Source: Emergomyces orientalis (Eukaryota > Ascomycota > Eurotiomycetes > Onygenales > Ajellomycetaceae). From it: DNA of 64,000 bases. The position numbers were made by a program, and so were the translations under genes. Of this stretch, positions 35,109 to 48,000 are shown in pieces. The stretch covers positions 2,666,001 through 2,730,000 of the forward strand of contig MOWL01000067.1 of assembly GCA_002110485.1 (NCBI GenBank), written 5' to 3'. The notes beneath the pieces were generated by a model. It saw only the letters and a list, made by a program, of their open reading frames with translations. It ran no database searches and was not told where the DNA came from. Numbering within the stretch: the stretch's first letter is position 1; each line of letters begins with the position of its first letter.

Positions 35109-36562
35109 AATAGGCAGTGTAATAGAGTGTGGTTGCTCGTGGTTACTGTATCTAACTGTCTAACTGTCTAATGTCTGATATCTGATATCTTTTTTTTTTT
35201 TCAGCCTCAGAAAGTCGTGGGAGACGCGTCAAGACGCGCCCAAGAATCCAATTAGACCCGATTAGGTAATTCATGTGCGCGTTTTCTGCCGCCAAATTAC
35301 TGTATTTTCATTGGCCAATTTAGCGCGGTGAAAGACCCTCACGCTAAACCAAAACAAGGGAGAGCATTACTCAGCACAGTGACCCCCAAGTCGAGACAAA
35401 CTGCCGAGGTTCGTCCTGCGTAGCTCCAAATAACTTCATAGAAAGCCTGAATAGGCAATAATAACAACTTCAATTCCATTTTCTTCCACGTACGTATGCG
35501 TTCCTGGATATGCAGCAGATATTACTCCAGGCCAGGATGGCCAGCCCATTCCCAACAACTCCTTTGGTAGGGTCTTTCTGGAGCTATTCAATGAATCACA
35601 CCCATGGAACCAATTACCGGCTGGCATCCTAGCTACTAAAATAGCGTTTTGGATTTGCTGGGCAGAAACCCTAGCCCGATTTCCCAGTTAACTCGGCCCA
35701 AAACTCCATGTCTTTTCTTGATTTCTTGTTCGTATCTGCTGGTGACCTTTTGATCTGCTCTCGCTTGCTCTAAGGTCTTGTAAGCCTATCAACTCGATAT
35801 CCAGCTGGTTCCATTACGAGCCGGTCATCTCTTGAAAACCAGACACGTACAAAATCCTTTGCCCTGCTTGGTTATTTGGGGCTACAGGTCCCTGTCGTCT
35901 GAACTAATCTCAAAACCTTGCATCGCTATCACATTTACTGGTAAAGAATGCCGCAGCGCTGTTCTGTGTCCGCCGATAGCCGTGATAGGGATCAGAGCTC
36001 TTCGTCCGTCTCAACATGGATTGCCATGAATTTTCGATCGCCAGCACCCAGTTTACACGTGTTTTATGCAGGCCACCTGAATCCATGGACGTTGACCACC
36101 TTGCCATCTGGTCGGTCAGCACCGTCTAGGTCCAATCAACGCGCTGACAAACCCCCCCCTGTTGAAGCACCAACTCTGATAAGCCAACTACAAAGCATAT
36201 TTCCGAGTGCTAAACCTGATCAGGAGCAGCCCTATTTTGCCCTTGGAGCTGGACTGGTTCCGCCCTTCCGGGATGGACAAATTAGCGTGAGAGAATATCG
36301 AGATATCGATGACTCGAACCATTGGCGGGGATTTGTCCTTATTCCTCTTATGTGGAAGAATTTTGCGTTAGGTCTTTTTTGCTTGCTTTCATCCATTTTG
36401 GACATTTGGGACGACATTTTCACAGCACAATTCATCCCAAATATATAAACCCTGAGACTGCATGGTGCTTTCAAGCTGATCTCAAGTACCCTGGTACCAC
36501 GACTGGAGTAGCTTTTTGTCCCCCTTTCTTCCATTTCCCCTCATTTTTGGAATTTGCCCACA
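35109..36562. promoter_or_regulatory. Divergent intergenic region PRI1 / MFS exporter
   Basis: 1.45 kb with no convincing gene. ACGCGTCAAGACGCGCC at about 35224-35240, near the PRI1 start, contains ACGCGT, which matches the MluI cell-cycle box known upstream of yeast replication genes. That link is only suggestive here. An open frame at 35948-36448 has no recognisable domain and probably is untranslated or a missed short exon region. Confidence 0.45.
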
Positions 36563-38405
36563 ATGAGCAGAAGTTCGGTGCAGCTATCGCTTCCAGCTAC
36601 ATCTCACCACACCATTATATACCCCCTACCAACAGCAAAGTCCGGAAGCCCTGAGGCGCCGGCCTGGGCAGGCTCCGGAAATGGATCGCAGATGGAGTTA
36701 GTGCAGATGCCTCGAATGGCTGAAAATGTTCCCAATGGTGGGGAGGAGCCAAGAGCTGGTTCTTTGTCCAAATCAATGGCAGCCGTGATAATCATCGCAG
36801 CTTCAAGCATGGTTTTCATGAACTCAGTTTTAAACGGAATGTTGACCGTGGGCTTGCCTTCGATTGCTCGGGATACCAATCTGCCCGAGAGTCTCATGCT
36901 CTGGTGAGTTATTGGCATTCCCCATCATGACTAGGTCCATGTTCTTGATATTAATTACGTCTTCAAATCTCAGGCCAGCATCAGTTTTCGGTCTGACTTG
37001 TGGCTGCACACTTCTGCTCTCCGGGTCGATCGGGGATCTTATCGGCAGCCGTACAGTCTATCTCACCGGCAGTCTCTTGCTTTCTGCGTTCACTTTAGGT
37101 TGTGGCCTAGCAAGAACCGGCATCCAACTAATTATGTTCCGCGCTATATCCGGAGTTGCCATCTCGATGTGTCTACCCACTGCTGTTAGCATTATTACCA
37201 CCTCATTCCCCACCGGCAGAGGAAGAAATATCGCTTTCGCCTGCCTGGGCGCTGCTCAACCAGTAGGCTTTTCAATAGGACTTGCTCTCGGGGGCGTCCT
37301 GGTTGATACCATTGGCTGGAGATATGGGTTTTATATCGTCACTTGCGCCACCGCTCCGTTCTTCGTCCTTGCCCTCTGGGGAATTCCCAAAGATCCCCGC
37401 AAAACAGCGCCCATTACACGGCAACGCTTAGCCTCCGAAATCGACTGGGTAGGAAATGTCTTCATTAGCGCCTCTCTCGGGATGTTCTCCTATAGCTTCG
37501 CGTAAGTCAACCAACCCAATTTATACTGTATATATTACCTGAATAGGCCGTCATTACTAACGCCCCGCGCCAGCATAATGTCCAGTGGCATAAAAACCCT
37601 CATCCGCCCGGCAAACCTAACCGTCCTCATCCTAGCCGTCCTCTTCCTCGCCGCCTTCATATACTGGGTAATCCGACAAGAATCTCTCAACCGCATCGCC
37701 CTAATCCCCCCTTCCCTCTTCCGCTCCACTCCAGGGAGCCCCAACCGCGCCCGCAATTTCTCCGCGGTCTGCATCTCCGTCTTCTTCACCTGGGCCATCT
37801 TTAACGCCCACCAATACTTCACAACCCTCTACTTCCAAAAAGTCCAACACCTCTCCTCTCTGGAAACTTCCGCCCGCTTCGTCCCCATGATCATCTCCGG
37901 CGCCCTCGCGAACATCATCACAGGTCTCGTCGTCGGCCGTGTCCGCGCTGATATCCTCTGCGTCGGCACCGCAGTCGTTTCGGCCATCGCACCGCTCCTA
38001 ATGGCCTTCGCGGACCCGTCCTGGTCCTACTGGACAGCAGCGTTTATTGCCACAGCGGCAATTCCGATATTGGCAGATACGCTCTTTACGATTTCTAATC
38101 TGGTCATTACATCTATTTTCCCGCCGAAGACCCATGGGTTGGCTGGTGGGGTGTTTAATACCATTTCGCAAATTGGGATGTCCGTGGGGTTAGCGGTGAC
38201 GGCGGTTATTTCTAGTTCGGTGACGGAGGATGAGAGGCGGCAGGCCGAGGGGGATGGTAAGAATGGTCTGGGTGATGATGAATATGCCCTGTTGCAAGGG
38301 TACAAGGCTACCTACTGGACCTTGTTTGGGGGGAGTGTTATTATTGTCGCGCTAAGTTGGTGGGGTTTGAGGCGTATTGGGAAGGTTGGGCTTAAGAGCG
38401 AGTGA
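36563..38405 (+). CDS. MFS exporter, DHA2-like (14 TM), drug or metabolite efflux
   Basis: Three exons (36563-36903, 36974-37501, 37574-38405; introns 70 and 72 bp) encode 566 residues. The N-terminal ~70 residues are hydrophilic. The first helix ends in NSVLNGMLTVGLPSIARD, and motif A of the family is GDLIGSRTVYLTG after the first splice. Further segments are FRAISGVAISMCLPTAVSII and GRGRNIAFACLGAAQPVGFS (a motif-C-like glycine helix). About 14 hydrophobic segments can be counted, with a central loop at RQESLNRIALIPPSLF. This matches fungal DHA2 (H+ antiporter) transporters that export toxicants or own metabolites at the plasma membrane. The substrate is unknown. It is convergent with a 2OG-Fe(II) oxygenase 390 bp away, which could be a small metabolic pair. 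Confidence 0.88.
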
Positions 38406-38795
38406 GCGGGGAGGATAAAATAAACGAAGTCTTTTTCGTTCTTGCAAATATGTTTCTTTCTTCCTTCGTTTTCTATTTCGTGAGACGGAGAGTAAAGTAA
38501 CTTTGAATACTCCATTATTTTCTCTCTTTTTAGTTCATATATTTCCCCTCTTCTTCTGTTCCATAGATATAGAAGATGAATCGGCAACTGGGAAATTTGT
38601 TTTTTATTCCAAAATAGGGAACACACGGATATTTCGCGTTTACATATATGTATACGCTCGTATGAGGTTCATTGATTCATCGCTAACGTTTCTAGATTGC
38701 CCTCTCCATTTAAACATGGAGAAGGGTTGGATATATAAATTAAAGGCTCGCCATAACTAAACACGGTGCCGAAAAGTGTTCTTCCAATATTCGTT
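38406..38795. other. Convergent intergenic spacer MFS exporter / 2OG oxygenase
   Basis: 390 bp with AT-rich 3' UTR-like sequence, including TATATGTATA near 38643. No gene is seen. Confidence 0.6.
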
Positions 38796-40271
38796 TCAAT
38801 GCGCCTCAACAGGGTTACTGCTAACCTGAGTTTGCTCTTTCAGTAAACCCTGAGGTTCCTCCGCGACCTGGTTGTTTTGGGCCTGTTCCTCTTTGATTTT
38901 CTGAAGGAGTGTTGGATACTAGAATGAGAAAATGGGGTTAATATTAGCAAGGTATAAAATATATGAGAACAAATAGCACATATACACACCCAACGCTCTC
39001 CAACATCTGGGTGACTCTTAATCCGATTCATCAGCGTCGCCTCCCCGAGATGTCCCCACTTCCCTTTCGAAAACGTAAACTCAATATCATCCTGCCGGAT
39101 GCCATTGCGCTTGATAACTTCCTCGCGAAGCGTTTTGACGTGCACAGGCACATCCATGCTCTCGAATGTAGCGTCGTAGCTCACCCCTTGGAAAAAGGGG
39201 ACGCTGTAACGGGCACCACTACCCCGCGCGGGGCTTAGGACGCGGTGGGTCGTGCTGTATATACAATTAGCTCATGTCACTTTCTGGGGTCCTTTTCGCC
39301 CTTCTTGGGGCATAACAAAACGGAAAATAAAAGTAATAAAAGGGGGCGTAAAAAGGCCCACCTCTGACAAACCCCCTGCGTCATCGCCTCTAACCCCTGC
39401 CCAATTGCCACGACAAACGTCCCGTCAATGGGTGGACAATCTACCCACTCCCCCCGATGATTTTGCACCTGCAATCCACGATGATGGCTCGCCTGCAACA
39501 AATAGCTTGTAAGCATGCTATCCTTATGCGGGCCTACCCCTTGGCTTTCCTTTTCACCCCCCTCTACACCCAGCTCCTGCAAATCCGGATACTTCACAAT
39601 CTTTAATTTGTGCTGCTGTTGCTTGTCGAAGAAGCGCTCAAAGGCATTCGCGGGCAGCCCAATCGCCTCTGCCACTAGCGATATGAATTCCATGCTAATA
39701 TCGCCCATCTTGGTCATGTATTGTTCGTAGACAGGGCGGAAGCGGGGAAGGGACCTTGAATTTGGCCATTGGTTGGGAGCTAAGAGGTTATGGTAGAGAG
39801 GATCAGATGGAGAGGGGATAGGGTGTGTAGTCGAGAGGTCTATTTGTTCGCGCCAATCGGTTTTGAAGCGGGTTATTTCGTTCCCGAGGCGGGAGTAGCC
39901 TGTTTGAAGATAGGGGATGGAATCAGCTTCTGATTCTGAGGTTTCCTTTCTATCTTTCTTTCTTATCTATATGTGTATATATAAACTCCGACGGTGGATG
40001 TAATTGTCTGTCGCAATTACAGCTATTTCATACCAAGAAAACTAGGGGCATTCTTCATCTCAATCTCCAGCTTTTTCTCATCCGGCAATTCGAAAAACCT
40101 CTTCCCCTCCTCAATCACCTCTTGTATCAACTTATCATCGACACCTGTATTTTTGATATAGAGAAACCCGACCTCTAGAAGGGCATGGCGCAGCGAGTCG
40201 AGGAAGGCCTGCTTTGTCGCCGGATTGCGCGCCTCGGAGATATCGAGGATGGGAATGGAGCTGAAGGACAT
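38796..40271 (-). CDS. 2-oxoglutarate/Fe(II)-dependent dioxygenase, isopenicillin N synthase-like
   Basis: Four minus-strand exons (40271-40034, 39899-39362, 39254-38990, 38918-38796) encode 387 residues; introns are 134, 107 and 71 bp. The N-terminal DIOX_N-type region is IPILDISEARNP... FLYIKNTGVDDKLIQEV, EGKRFFELPDEKK. The iron-binding triad is H204-x-D206 (VGPHKDSM) and H262 (TTHRV, formed across the second splice). R274-x-S276 (ARYSVPFF) binds 2-oxoglutarate. The length of about 390 residues and the strand order fit this family, which hydroxylates or desaturates small molecules. In fungi such enzymes act both in secondary metabolism and in housekeeping. The last exon encodes a Gln-rich tail (LLQKIKEEQAQNNQ). 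The true substrate is unknown. Its 3' end faces an MFS exporter. Confidence 0.9.
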
Positions 40272-40832
40272 GGTTCTATATATATGTGTGCTGATATGTA
40301 TGTTGATACAACTGAATGTGAATGGGTAAGAGGAGCATGCATATATGCCTCAGATCAGAGGCGATTGAACCCTTATCTGGGTGGTGTCATTATCGGCGGG
40401 AATTGCGGTTGTATTGGTGAGGGGGAACGAAACTAAATATGACGACAGATCCTCGGCGGCCGGAAAACAAAAGTTTCTTTACATTAATAATGCCGAGACA
40501 CAACGAAAGGGCGCAATCCTGATACGAGATGTCCGAGTTGCGAAGAGTATCTCAATGGTCGTGAAAACGAAGCCATCCTTGTAGCTATAGTTACACTTAA
40601 TATAACGGCCAAATCATTCATATCAATTATTCGCATGGAGTATTTTATATGTAATCTAGCAACACACCACCATGGAAGCTACATCGTAGACAGATGCGCC
40701 TGATACCAAAAAACTTTTTCACATCCCGCTAGATACAAAAACTTGTATACGCCAAATCCATTTCTAAAAATAAAATTAAAAAAATACCGCGTTCTGAATT
40801 CAGTACATGTAGGGCTTCTTTTTAATCTAGAT
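40272..40832. promoter_or_regulatory. Intergenic region between 2OG oxygenase promoter and UTP17 3' end
   Basis: 561 bp. The left part is the presumed promoter of the oxygenase, the right part the UTP17 3' UTR. No gene or clear regulatory site was recognised. Confidence 0.5.
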
Positions 40833-43800
40833 CTATGCCGTAACCGCATTCGCATTCGCATTAAAATGTTTAACAACATCCTCAAACAACGTATCAACAC
40901 CTGGCAAGACAAACGATGGTCCAACATCAAAGATATCAGTCAAGTTGCCGGTTTCATTCGTATTCGCCCTCGCCACACTACCCTGGCCGTGGTCTATTTG
41001 CCGCGTAATCGGTATAGATGCACCAGCACCCGCACCCGCAGGCAACGCACGCTCAAGCGGCCCATATGCTCCGAAAATGTTCTCCAAGCCAGTCTGTAAC
41101 AGAGACGAGGATGCGTCAGCGGTGATCTGGGGTACGAGTTGTTTCCAATCGCCAGCGCCGATCCGCTGGATCTGCGCGGCGGCGTCGATCAGGATGTATT
41201 CGCCAGTTCGCAGGTCGGGTAGTAAAGCCCGACACGCATAGTCTAGGGTCGCCTGGAAGACAGGTCGCAGGGATTTCATGTCGAAGATGGCCAGCTGGTG
41301 ACGAGATTTCCCTGATTGCTGCTCTTTGTGCGATTTGCTCACACCTTTGCGTTTAATGCGGGCGAATGCGATTGCGAATGTTTGGCTTTTACGGTTCACG
41401 GCCAGTATCTTTGATTCGGTTTCCGTTGAGCGGGTTCCGTTATCTTCGATCAGCATTATTAGCTTGACATTATCGGCCACAGTATCCCAAACTACCAGTT
41501 GGTCTGAGAGAATGACCACGTATCGATCTAAAAAGCCTACCCCGCGCGGTGAGCCTAGATAAAGGTTATCCCGTGCGTGACAGATTTCCCCGGTCTTTGG
41601 GTTGATGAGATACACCAACCGCGCTCCGCTCTGGTCAGTCCAGCAGACAGCAAGGACCGAACCGTCGTCTGAAAACGTGAGGCTAGCCACTTTGGAAGAA
41701 GCGGCGGCTTCGGATCCATCTGCGAATTTTTCGAGCGCGATGTTATGAATGGATCTCCAGGTTTGCAAAGATTGATTCTGGTTGTCTTTGATTTTCTGGC
41801 CACTGCGATAGCGAGCATTAGGAGACCAGATTCGGACAATGGCATCTTCCCCCACAGTAACAAAAGCAGAGCCTACAGGATTGGCAGCTAGATCCAACAC
41901 CCGCGTAGACCCGAGCGGAGTATTGAAGTGAGGCGCATCGATACGAGTACTTAGTTCCCACTCCTTCGCACTTTCATTCCAGCGCCAAAATTTCAAAAAG
42001 ATTTCTCTCTTTTCCTTTCGAGGCATAATGCTTGGAGGATAGAGGACGCTCACATCTTGGGGATATTGCAACCACTCATCGACCGTTGATAGCCACTCTC
42101 CATCGGACGTTATACCAAGGTACTTGACATCAGGCGTTGTTAAATCCGTTCCTTGAGGTCCGGTCTTGATGACTGTGGTATTAGTTCTAGCAAGTGCTTG
42201 ACGAGATACGTGCTGATTGGTGAGCACATCGAAGGTTTGAAGCGATGCGCTGCAAGGACTGTCGTGGGATCGGGCAGGAGAGGAGGGGACGGCTGCAAGG
42301 AGACGTTCGGATTGTACGGGGTGTAGAACAGCAGGCAAGCGTGTTGGGCTCGTTTCGACGGGTTTCAAGGCTGATAATTTCCGCTCGATGGTATCATCCA
42401 CTCCTGAAGGCAGCTGCAAGCCGCTGACGCTAGCAATAGGGCGCAGCTCTGATGTAGAAAGAACCGTAACGGAGTTATCCGCAAGCCTAACTGCGTAGAA
42501 TTTCCCCGTAGGCGATACGACCACGGAGCAGATATGAGATGATAGATGGGGTAAGAACTGTTTCCTTCCAGTGTCAAGCTGATATTGTACGATGACAGTC
42601 TCGGAACCACCTGAAATAACATAGTTTCCTGCATGCACAAAGATTAGCTCTAATTCGGTATTCTTCTTTATCCCGAAGGGTATTTATTTACCGTCTCGCG
42701 ACCACTTCACAGTCTTGACAGCGTTCCGATGCCAATGTAGGCGGTTTGTCACTAAGCTTGTTCCGGCATCGGATTTGTTCTCGGTCCGCAGTAAAGAATT
42801 GAGGATATTATTGTAAATCAAGATTGCACCGCTTTTGTCCCCCAAAACTAGGTCGACTACTCGTGAGGCCGGAGATGATGTTGAGAGCCTTGAAGAAGAA
42901 GATACCAAGTCCGATGGCAAACGTTCTCGAATATCGGAGCAAGTAACAGAAACCGGCAATGTAACCTCTAGCCAGGTATACTTTGTCGAATCTAGAGCTT
43001 CCAGTCGCAGTTTAGCTGTGTAGCCCACAAACAGCTGATCTTCAGCAACGACTATAAGAACCCTTCCATCGGCTGAGACTCTGAGTTTATTGGCTGTTGT
43101 AGAAATCTCCCGAATGACTCTGGTATTCCAGGTGTGAGATACCCCCTTGGCGTGCATGGATATCTCTGTCTTCCCAGAGCCTGTGCCGCTCATCGAGACC
43201 ACAATATCCTCATCTGGGGAATCCTGGCCACTAGAACCAGAACATATATCAATAGCATATATTTTATGGGCAGTATTCCAGGTTTCGATCTGTTCTCCCG
43301 ACGTCCAGTCCCACTTCAAAATGGCTCCAGAAAAAGTGGACAAGTAAAGATGTTCCGCATTGACGGGGGAGAGTTTGCAGTCGGTAATACGCCGCATCTC
43401 TTGCTGTATCTTCAGCGTCCGCACTATGCTGGAGGTTGCCACGGAAAATACCCGAGCGAAAGTGTTGGAGAAAAGGATAAAGTGTCTATGTTCTGTTAAT
43501 ATCTTGATACTGTACCATGGCATGATATGAAAACGAGGCGCTCAGTACTCACTTCTCATCGGGAGTGATAATAGTATCAATATCACTAAATATACCGCCC
43601 ACAGTGCGTGATACGGACCATTGGGCTGATTTCCCTTGTTTATCCGAGGGTTGACCCTCCTCTGACGATTTGCCCTTCTGGTGCTTCGTTATAGTCGTCG
43701 AGACATTGTCACCCACAGCCAGGTCGCTATCTGCTGGCTGGGACCCCTTTCCCTTCCGACCATGTTTTTCCTTTTTTCTAGACTCTTTCGCTGGTGTCTT

Positions 43801-44019
43801 TAGGTCCACGTTATTTCTCTGCTCCGGGGATTTAGCAGATGTGCTATCTTGCGGGGCAGGCTTCGGAGAGTCGGTTTTCTCGCTGGTAGTAGATATGTCA
43901 CGGCCAATCTTGCGCCGTTTCGTCCGATTCTGCTCAGTACTTATCTTCTGGCCCTTCGTATCGTCAACGGCCAGTGGTCGTTTATCCGCTGTCCGTGCGG
44001 GAGGAGTTTTTGAGGCCAT
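40833..44019 (-). CDS. UTP17: U3 snoRNP / small-subunit processome WD40 protein Utp17 (Nan1)
   Basis: Three minus-strand exons (44019-43553, 43485-42692, 42628-40833; introns 67 and 63 bp) encode 1018 residues. The first ~150 residues are Lys/Ser-rich and disordered, with basic stretches suited to nucleolar import (KRRKIGRD; KESRKKEKHGRKGKG). Two beta-propellers follow: HFILFSNTFARVFSV, LSTFSGAILKWDWTSGEQ, LHWHRNAVKTVKWSRDGNYV across the second splice, then FVTVGEDAIVRIWSPNARY and VASLTFSDDGSVLAV. This order matches Nan1/Utp17 (human WDR75), part of the t-UTP subcomplex that binds nascent pre-rRNA. At the first intron the nearer AG would create a stop; the next AG (43486-43487) gives DEK-HFILFS. 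Start at 44019 is preferred over an in-frame ATG at 44085. Confidence 0.9.
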
Positions 44020-44569
44020 TCTTAAGGCTTGGGGAATGGACAGACGAGGTAGGCTCAAAAAGCTTTTATCAGCCCCCAATGTCAATATCTCAGGATAAAT
44101 GCTGCACTATGAATAGACAAGCTGTATATGCGCTTTATTACTATTCAATGGAGTTCTGAATAGTAGTGGTCGTGGGCAGAGTCTCCATTCCTCCATCCAT
44201 AATTTTTTTATTTATCGCTGAGGAGAGGAAGAAAAAAAAGCGTTTTTGGAGCTGACAAGCTAACAAAAGATTCCGCGGGCAGAATTCGACACCGCTAAAA
44301 ACACAGCCTTACATAAGCATCATCAACAAAATCTTTGGATTCCAGACAAAAAAATTTATGTCGCAAACCAACAACTACAACTTTCACTTCCTGCACAACG
44401 CTCTCGGCTTCGTCGTTGGGACCCTCCGAACTGCTGTGCGCGCGTATTAGAATCAGTTACAATAACGGGCAGGTTTGCTTCTTTACGCATACTCCCGCGC
44501 CTCCAGTCTCCAGTCTCCGTCAGTCATCACGCCCGCCTCAATCACGTTCCCCCCGCCCTACAGCTCAAG
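44020..44569. promoter_or_regulatory. Bidirectional promoter UTP17 / RPB10
   Basis: 550 bp between head-to-head start codons of two ribosome and RNA polymerase related genes. A GAGGAGAGGAAGAAAAAAAAG purine tract lies near 44220-44241 and a C/T-rich initiator-like stretch just upstream of RPB10 (44500-44565). No specific factor site is assigned. Confidence 0.5.
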
Positions 44570-45009
44570 ATGATCATCCCCGTCCGCTGCTTCTCGTGTG
44601 GAAAGGTGTGTCTTCTGAACTAGGAACGACAGGTATTTTTCTTTCAGAAAGCTAATATTAGATCTAGGTTGTTGGTGACCTCTGGGAACGATATCTAAAA
44701 CTACTCGATGAAGGTGTACCCGATGGGTAAGCTAGCCTAACGTTGAACATCCATATGCGCGAAAAACGAGGAATTTGTCTGATAAGGAGATATCGCATGT
44801 ATACAGGGACGCTATGGATCAGCTTGGCTGTAAACGATACTGCTGTCGACGAATGCTCATGACCCATGTTGACCTTATTGAAAAGCTTCTCCGGTAAGAT
44901 ACCTAACCAGTCACGTTATAAGTATTTTTGCTTTCTGCTGCTGATCATTCATAAAATTATATATAGATATAACCCTGCGGAGAGAGACCGAGCGAAAACT
45001 CAGCTGTAA
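44570..45009 (+). CDS. RPB10: RNA polymerases I, II and III common subunit RPABC5 (Rpb10)
   Basis: Four very short exons (44570-44605, 44668-44726, 44807-44893, 44967-45009; introns 62, 80 and 73 bp) encode 74 residues. No exon gives a long open frame, so the gene is easily missed. The assembled protein starts MIIPVRCFSCGKVVGDLWE and contains LGCKRYCCRRMLMTHVDLI and EKLLRYNP, nearly identical to Rpb10 across eukaryotes. The zinc ligands are C7, C10, C44 and C45, the atypical CX2C...CC site of this subunit. Rpb10 bridges Rpb2 and Rpb3 (and their paralogues) and is essential. All splice sites are GT-AG and every junction falls within conserved residues. It is head-to-head with UTP17. Confidence 0.96.
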
Positions 45010-48000
45010 TTAGCTTGTTGGATGAGAAACCCGTTTATTTTGATCAGGATTAAAGTTATATAAAACTCAACCCACGGAGCTCCGCAAACAACGCCCGCAT
45101 GCACAGATCAATGACCTTCCAGCCCCTTCGGACCTCCACGTTAACGCCGTGATGACCACCTTACTGGCTCCCCTCGCTTCGACGAAAATGCCGCTTCCAT
45201 CCCATCTATACCTCCTTCTCGCATGGTCGTCAAAAGTCAAAATCCCTTTTTATTAAATCATGATTTGAACGAACGACCACACACCCAAAGGCCCCGTCAA
45301 AACTTTCTGCGGAGCGGGGATATTGCGATTTTAGAATCAACGCCTTGCACATCACTACTACGCTCTTTATATTTTCTTTTTCTATTTTATCTACTGCATA
45401 TGATGCCCATCGTTGGGACGTTATGAGGGGTAATCCCGCTAACGTTCCCCTACTTAATGATTGGAGTGTATGGGGGTTTATTGATGAGACTGGAAAGGAG
45501 CGGGGACGACCACTGGCGAATTTTTGAAGTTCTTGATAGATGAAGAAGTGGAAGTAAAGGGAAAGGAAGGTAATTTTATTTTTTACTCATTATCATTTGC
45601 CCAAATGAGGAATGTACACTACTATATCAAAAAAAGAAAAACTTATTAGACGGATGGAGGAATTGTTTTTCTTACGGTGGAGATATCCATCTCTCTTGTT
45701 CTCTCTATGTCCTAACAAGCAGGATCTTCAACATATCAAACTAATGAAGGGGAAATACTTAGCTCGTCGCAATTTTTTTGGGGGCCGAGTACTAAGAAAC
45801 CTTGTTGCACGTTGCAATTGAACATGGATGCGGATGTGTTGCTGTTGGTCTTGCAACAATTGCCGGAGGGGGGGAGGGTTTTAAGGGCCGACCTTTTTTT
45901 TTTCTTTTTGCTAGAAAAATTAAATTAAATTAAAAATAAAAATAACTAAAAGATCTCACAATGGCTTGGGGATCTTCCATATCAATTACGGAGAAACTGC
46001 TGGACAAATGATGAATTGTCATTTTCATAATATTTAAGCAGAACTTACTCCGTAGACAGTAGCTTATTCTTCCCCCACTCCCCTCAGTCAGGATACATAC
46101 AGATCTCATACGCGGGGCATATCTCGTCCAGCAAACGCGTTCGGTAACTTTTCTAGAAGAAGCGCGCAAGGGGCGTCTTCTCGACATGGGCCCAATAACA
46201 GACAGCTGAACATCCGGCACTCGGTGTCGGCTGGTGGAGGCCAACTCAAAGATACAAGAGCCTGGAGAGGAAGAGAGGAAGCAATCCCCGCCCTGGAACC
46301 GAGTGGACTTCGAGTGAGTAACTAGGTGGTCTCGCAGTCACACGCTGACAGAACGCGGGAAGTTAAAAACATCCATGAACAAAAACATCAGCACTAATTA
46401 GTTAAGGATTGGAGAGGTCCCAGCAGAGTCTTGAAAAACATGGAAAGCTGAAATATTATTGGGGAGCTCTGAGAATAAATATTTAGTTCCAGCCCACGCT
46501 ATGACTGTGAATAAACCCATTCTACGGGGAATCTTGGATCGGTTCACACGCCATTCACATTCGTCAGAAACAACTTTAACACCGCCGCTGGGACTGGGAA
46601 GTCTGGGACTCGGGAGGGTTCGTCAGGACTAGAGCAGAGTATCTTGGGTATTGGAAAAAATGCCTAACAAAGTCAATCAATGGTAATCGCCGTAGTCAAT
46701 TAAATGGCCCCCAACTTCCCCGGGAGCACTAAAATAAACAAACAAGCGGTGACCCATGAATCTCATTCTTCTCCATTGATATCAGGCAGCCTGCGATCAA
46801 TAACTTAAAGTATATGTATGCACAGTACGAATTGTAGCTGAGCCTGGCTTTTCTTTCAGCAGCCACTGATGCATCCTGATCTTTTGTTGATGTTGGCGAG
46901 CTCAAGAAAAGCAACAGAAGAGAGCAAACGGCAGCCTTGCCAACCCTGGGGGGGGTCGTAGGGGTCTTGGAAGTCTTGGGAGTCTTGGGAGTCTTGGGAG
47001 TTGCCGCAAGCCAACCACATCAAGGATATTTTCTCTTGTCGAAGCAGAGAGCGATGCCGCTAATGCAGCTGTCGAGAGCCAACTCGGGGTGTGACTGGTG
47101 CATGCGGGCTCTTGGTGTCGGCCATCACTTTTCCCAGCGCCTAAACACCATCAACGACTGCAAAGAATCACTATCCAACAATCCCTCGTCGTTGGCCTGG
47201 TCTCTATTGGTCTGTCCTTCCAAGGCATACCCATGCTAGAATTGTTGACTAGTTGGATTCTCGCCTAGTCTTCTTTACTCTCTCATCAGTCTCACAGCCA
47301 GGTCGATCGAGTCAGGCAGGCCAGGTCAGTCGGTCTTCCATCGAAAGAGGTGGGCGAACATTAACAAACGAACAAGTTTCAACCAGGGGAGAAAGAAATC
47401 CAGCCAGACGGAGATCCGAGTCTCCCTCAAGCAACGGCCGAAGACAAAAGAGAGAATAATTGCCACACCATCCATACGCGTGAGACCCGTGGGACCCCGT
47501 GGAAGCAGACAGCACGCGGATTTCGTTAATTCTGCCATTTGATTCGGGTTCCTTGACTAAATAACTAGTTTTTGGCCCCCTCTCTTTTCCTTTGATCAAC
47601 CGTTCCGCTCAAGCCTCGCCCTCCCCCCAATCCACCAACAAACAGACAGACTACCCTTGGCCAGGACAGGATAGCATCCAGCAAAAGGACCTGTAGCGAA
47701 AGAAGACCTGTGTGCGGCCCAGCAAATTAATAATCGCATTAAAAACCTCGTTTGTGAGTTGTGAGGAAGCACCCCAGGACTGGCCGGCGTACGACGTTGG
47801 TTTTAAGCTGTGGTGCCATCTTTGTTTCTTTGCTACAAAATTTTATACTCGGCCGTTTCATACTCTGGCCATTACGGCGTGCATAGCTATAGCTGACTCT
47901 CAACGTTACTCGATATCAGTGAGTGTTTTCTCTGTGATGCTCATACTGAAATGAAATACCTTTCTAACTTGATTTGGGCCAAATTCCCTTAGCTTATCCA

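Noticed and set aside
35948..36448. 166-codon open frame upstream of the MFS exporter
   Set aside because: No domain, signal or splice continuation could be seen; composition is not clearly coding. Left as intergenic.
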